From: UBA4207 sp964352405
GTDB lineage: Bacteria; Bdellovibrionota; Bacteriovoracia; Bacteriovoracales; Bacteriovoracaceae
NCBI GenBank assembly: GCA_964352405.1
Contig: CAYGRY010000002.1
Coordinates: forward strand, 24,970 to 88,969
Direction of reading: 5' to 3'
Length of the DNA stretch: 64,000 bases
A program made the translations under genes and the position numbers. The notes below the pieces were generated by a model. It did no database searches, was not told where the DNA came from, and saw only the letters and a program-made list of their open reading frames with translations. Position 1 is the first letter of the stretch; the number at the start of each line of letters is the position of its first letter. Shown in pieces: positions 61,376 through 64,000 of the stretch.

Positions 61376-61396
61376 TTATTGCGCTTAGCGCAATAA
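61376..61396. promoter_or_regulatory. 9-base inverted repeat between divergent genes
   Basis: TTATTGCGC (61376-61384), TTA, GCGCAATAA (61388-61396): perfect arms, in the 143-base gap between the Tyr-rich gene (minus) and the acylase gene (plus). 46 bases from the first and 76 from the second start. Without a T run after it, a regulatory protein site is more likely than a terminator. Confidence 0.4.
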
Positions 61397-61472
61397 TAAA
61401 GATTTGATTGTGTAACTTCTACATTATCGCCATCATGTAAAATCGTTGGAACATTTTCTCTCAAGGCCTGTC

Positions 61473-63851
61473 ATGAAAAGATTTTTTGGAATCATTATTT
61501 TCCTTATCCTTATTTTTACAGCTTCAAGGGTTGGCCTTTTTATCTATCAATCAAAAAAGTCTGCACCAATATTAAGCGGACAGCTAAAACTTAAAGATCT
61601 TGCTCAAAAAGTAACAGTGACGACAGACGATTTTGGTATCCCTCATATTGAAGCCGAAAATGAAGAAGATCTTTTTTATGCCTTTGGCTTTGTCGCCGCC
61701 AAGGAGCGTTTATTTCAAATGGAGATGTTACGACGAATTGGTAGTGGCAGACTCTCTGAGATTTTAGGCAGCCCGGTGATTGAAGCGGACAAGCTTTTGA
61801 GAACACTAAGACTTAGAATAAGCATGGAGGAGTTTTTAAACAAGCATCAAGCTCGTCTTGATCCTCATATGCTTAAACTTTGTCAGCAATTCTTTAAAGG
61901 TATTAATGACTATGCTGCGACAATGCCGCTTCCTCCAGAGTTTTCACTTCTAGGACTTGATAGACCTGAGCCGTTTGAGCTTGTCGATGCCATGGCCATT
62001 TCGGGTTATATGTCGCTTAGTTTTGCCGAAGGCCTGATCGGCGATCTTTTATTTTCTGAATTAGAAAAAGAATTTGGCCCAGTTAAGGTGGCACTTCTAA
62101 GAAAAGGAGCTACTGGAGATAATCTTCCGCTGCCAGATCTAGGTAGAGATGCTGCCAACAAAGTCAGCTGGAATAAACTTTTATCACCCTTAAAAGTTCT
62201 TGAAGAGAGCTTTGGACTTTTTCATGGCAGCAACTCGTTCGTCTTAGACGGATCTCGCACTGAAAGTGGCAAACCTATTTTATCTAATGATCCTCATATT
62301 GCTTTTTCAAGTCCTGGAACATGGTTTGAAGCTCATCTTAAAAGCCCTACGTTTGAAATCTATGGCCACTTCATCCCGCTCGTTCCTTTTCCTGTGCTTG
62401 GTCACAATCAAGATAAAGCTTGGGGCATTACTATGTCTGAAGTGGATGACCTCGACTTATATGAAGAGACTTTGAATGATAAAGGCGAAGTTCTTGTTGG
62501 AGAGAAGTCCTATCCGGTGTTAACACAAGAGGAACTAATCAAGGTTCGCTTTGGTAAGGATGAAACTATAAAAGTGAGTCGGTCTATCCACGGGCCATTT
62601 CTTAACGACACGATGATGGTAGGTGATTCAAAAGAAAAACCAATCGCTATCGCTTGGTCATTTCATCATCCTGATAATGATATTGTTAGCGCCTTTTATA
62701 ATCTATCTCGTGCTGATAATGTAAAAGAGTTTAGATCAGCGCTTTCAAGTGCGGCGGCGCCAGCGCTTAATATAAGTTGGATTGATAAGTCTGGTGATAT
62801 TGCTTGGCAGGTTGTCGGTAAGATTCCTCTTCGAAAAGAGGGAGTTGCAACGGATATCTTGCTTGATGGCAAAAACCCCGATCATCAATATCTAGGCTAT
62901 GTTGATTATGAAAAAAATCCCCATGCCATCAATCCATTGTCTGGAGTTATTGTTTCAACCAATTATATTCCTCCAGTTAAAGTCGATTATCCGATGGATG
63001 GCTATTGGCAACCTTCTGAAAGATACCTAAGGATCAATTCTCTTTTGGCCAAAAAACAAAAATGGAAAGTGAGTGATCTTCGCACCGTTATGACCGATGA
63101 AAATACGGTATCGCAAAAAAAACAAATAGATCTCTTAGTAAGTGCGGCCCAAAAAATTGGAGTCGCTTCTGTCGCCATAAAGAAATTAGAAAATTGGAAT
63201 GGCGATAGCTCTATCAATTCGACAGAAAGTTCGATTTATCATCTATGGTCTTATTGGGTGATGCGATTAACTTTTCAAGATGAAATGAAAGATCGCTATG
63301 AGGCCTTTACTCGTGTTGCAGATTATTGGCATACCTTTAAAAATCATATGCAAAATCTCGATTCGCCTTGGTGGGATAATATTGAAACACAGGATAAAGA
63401 AACGAGAGATGAAATACTGGTTAGAGCTTTTGCTAATGCTCTAGAAAATTTAGAGGAGCGTTTTGGAAGCGATCAAAACAATTGGTCTTGGGGAAAACTT
63501 CATACGGTAACTTATCGCCATCCTCTTTCAAAACTTCCATTAGTGGGAAGGTTGTTTGACCTAGGTCCTTACGCTGCCGGTGGCGGATCTTTTCAAGTGA
63601 ACAATATGAGCTCACCACGCTTTGATGATCATTATGGAGTAACACTTGGGCCATCAACTCGTCGCTTGATTGATCTATCTGATCCTGCTCATTCTTTAGG
63701 AATCTTACCGACTGGAAACTCTGGTCATCTTGAAAGCGCTTATTATAAAGATCAGGTCCAAACTTATCTTGATAATAAGTTTAGACCACAGTTGTTAAAT
63801 ATAAATGAGATTAAAACCAATCAGGTTCTGGAACTTTTACCTAAAGATTAA
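61473..63851 (+). CDS. Penicillin acylase-family (S45) Ntn-hydrolase
   Basis: 792 residues from ATG 61473; a longer in-frame TTG at 61446 is less likely. N-terminal span (about 3-25) instead of a cleavable signal, then the alpha-chain motif DDFGIPHIEAEN and FVAAKERLFQMEMLRRIGSGRLSE (in parts). The autocatalytic cut site is FHGSNSFVLDGSRT, with Ser253 as nucleophile of the beta chain; NDPHIAFSSPGTW and LPFDHR-type ends follow. Natural substrates of the family include N-acyl-homoserine lactones and acylated amino acids; here it is open. Ends 11 bases into the convergent sfsA. Confidence 0.9.
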   Translation: MKRFFGIIIFLILIFTASRVGLFIYQSKKSAPILSGQLKLKDLAQKVTVTTDDFGIPHIEAENEEDLFYAFGFVAAKERLFQMEMLRRIGSGRLSEILGSPVIEADKLLRTLRLRISMEEFLNKHQARLDPHMLKLCQQFFKGINDYAATMPLPPEFSLLGLDRPEPFELVDAMAISGYMSLSFAEGLIGDLLFSELEKEFGPVKVALLRKGATGDNLPLPDLGRDAANKVSWNKLLSPLKVLEESFGLFHGSNSFVLDGSRTESGKPILSNDPHIAFSSPGTWFEAHLKSPTFEIYGHFIPLVPFPVLGHNQDKAWGITMSEVDDLDLYEETLNDKGEVLVGEKSYPVLTQEELIKVRFGKDETIKVSRSIHGPFLNDTMMVGDSKEKPIAIAWSFHHPDNDIVSAFYNLSRADNVKEFRSALSSAAAPALNISWIDKSGDIAWQVVGKIPLRKEGVATDILLDGKNPDHQYLGYVDYEKNPHAINPLSGVIVSTNYIPPVKVDYPMDGYWQPSERYLRINSLLAKKQKWKVSDLRTVMTDENTVSQKKQIDLLVSAAQKIGVASVAIKKLENWNGDSSINSTESSIYHLWSYWVMRLTFQDEMKDRYEAFTRVADYWHTFKNHMQNLDSPWWDNIETQDKETRDEILVRAFANALENLEERFGSDQNNWSWGKLHTVTYRHPLSKLPLVGRLFDLGPYAAGGGSFQVNNMSSPRFDDHYGVTLGPSTRRLIDLSDPAHSLGILPTGNSGHLESAYYKDQVQTYLDNKFRPQLLNINEIKTNQVLELLPKD

Positions 63852-63999
63852 AGGGAAGTGAGTGGGTGAGTTTAAGTCCCTGCTCATTGACTTCACAAAC
63901 ATAAGGCAGGATTTCAACTCCAGCTTTGTGTGCCTCTCGAAGTAATTTTCCATACTCGCTATCAATATGATCGGCCGGTGCAAAACTTTTAACATCTTC
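63841..63999 (-). CDS. sfsA: SfsA family protein, C-terminal fragment (5' end outside window)
   Basis: Open frame on the minus strand that runs off the right edge; only the last 52 residues are seen. SFAPADHIDSEYGKLLREAH and GVEILPYVCEVNEQGL match the end of SfsA (FxPAxxIDPxYxxLLxxAxxxGVEVLxYxCxV). SfsA is a nucleic-acid-binding protein, possibly nuclease, first noted as a sugar-fermentation stimulator. The stop overlaps the 3' end of the acylase gene by 11 bases. Confidence 0.85.
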   Translation of the reverse strand, partial: EDVKSFAPADHIDSEYGKLLREAHKAGVEILPYVCEVNEQGLKLTHSLPFNL

Positions 64000-64000
64000 A

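Noticed and set aside
1..64000. Search by eye for tRNA, rRNA, CRISPR arrays, insertion sequences and attachment sites
   Set aside because: No TpsiC-like GGTTCGANNCC in a gap, no regularly spaced repeats, no transposase or integrase frame and no terminal repeats were seen.

Overview
The window is a chromosomal stretch of an AT-rich Gram-negative bacterium. Signs of a Gram-negative cell are the heptose epimerase HldD, ExbB/ExbD-type proteins, many lipoproteins and secreted proteins, and a probable outer-membrane barrel. A flagellin, FliL, a FliG-like protein, bactofilin, an L,D-transpeptidase and several cyclic-di-GMP proteins, together with many small secreted proteins of no recognised family, fit the Bdellovibrionota (Bacteriovorax/Bdellovibrio-like predators). 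That placement is inference from gene style and was not tested by a search. I saw no tRNA, rRNA, insertion sequence, prophage, CRISPR array or plasmid function.

Layout. 1-1.1 kb: end of a complex I operon (nuoG fragment, nuoI). 1.1-5.6 kb, minus strand: permuted NlpC/P60-like secreted peptidase, 2-hydroxyacid dehydrogenase, arginase-family hydrolase, aat. 5.7-7.2 kb: map and a BFD-type [2Fe-2S] protein. 7.9-11.6 kb: a tight plus-strand run of tatC, a DUF4149-like membrane protein, hldD, a catalytically degenerate HD-GYP protein and an orphan FliG-like domain. 11.6-13.3 kb: two small secreted proteins and a DksA/TraR-type zinc protein behind a possible sigma-54 promoter. 13.3-15.3 kb: htpG with a sigma-32-type promoter. 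15.3-23.5 kb: an asparaginase N-domain protein, a Cys-rich lipoprotein, methylmalonyl-CoA epimerase, a rhomboid-like protein without its catalytic Ser, a 1209-residue lipoprotein with internal repeats, and a 52-residue gene. 23.5-28.1 kb: FliL, alanine dehydrogenase, a pair of M16 proteases (one active, one inactive). 28.1-30.3 kb: an L,D-transpeptidase / membrane coiled-coil / bactofilin operon. 30.5-34.8 kb: a receiver-like/acidic/coiled-coil protein, a diguanylate cyclase and a metallophosphatase. 34.8-36.8 kb: ExbD/ExbB-type pair and flagellin. 36.8-43.5 kb: complete phosphate operon pstSCAB-phoU-phoB-phoR. 43.6-47.9 kb: gamma-glutamyltransferase, feoAB, a small conserved protein. 48-50.7 kb: a second HD-GYP-like protein and a PilZ pair. 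50.7-56.2 kb: dppABCDF. 56.2-64 kb: nitroreductase, probable outer-membrane protein, Lnb/DUF4105-like protein, Tyr-rich secreted protein, penicillin-acylase family hydrolase, and the 3' end of sfsA.

How it fits together. Nutrient uptake is well represented (phosphate, Fe2+, peptides, periplasmic glutathione breakdown). Several genes concern the envelope and its remodelling. A third theme is cyclic-di-GMP and motility: one intact diguanylate cyclase, two HD-GYP-like proteins missing catalytic residues, one clear and one possible PilZ protein, FliL, flagellin and the FliG-like protein.

No gap between genes exceeds 300 bases. The larger ones (12573-12811, 15815-16040, 23108-23332, 49036-49256) hold only promoter-like or short inverted-repeat sequence that I could recognise. 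Start codons were moved from the longest reading frame wherever a Shine-Dalgarno site, signal peptide or operon overlap supported it, and these cases are noted.
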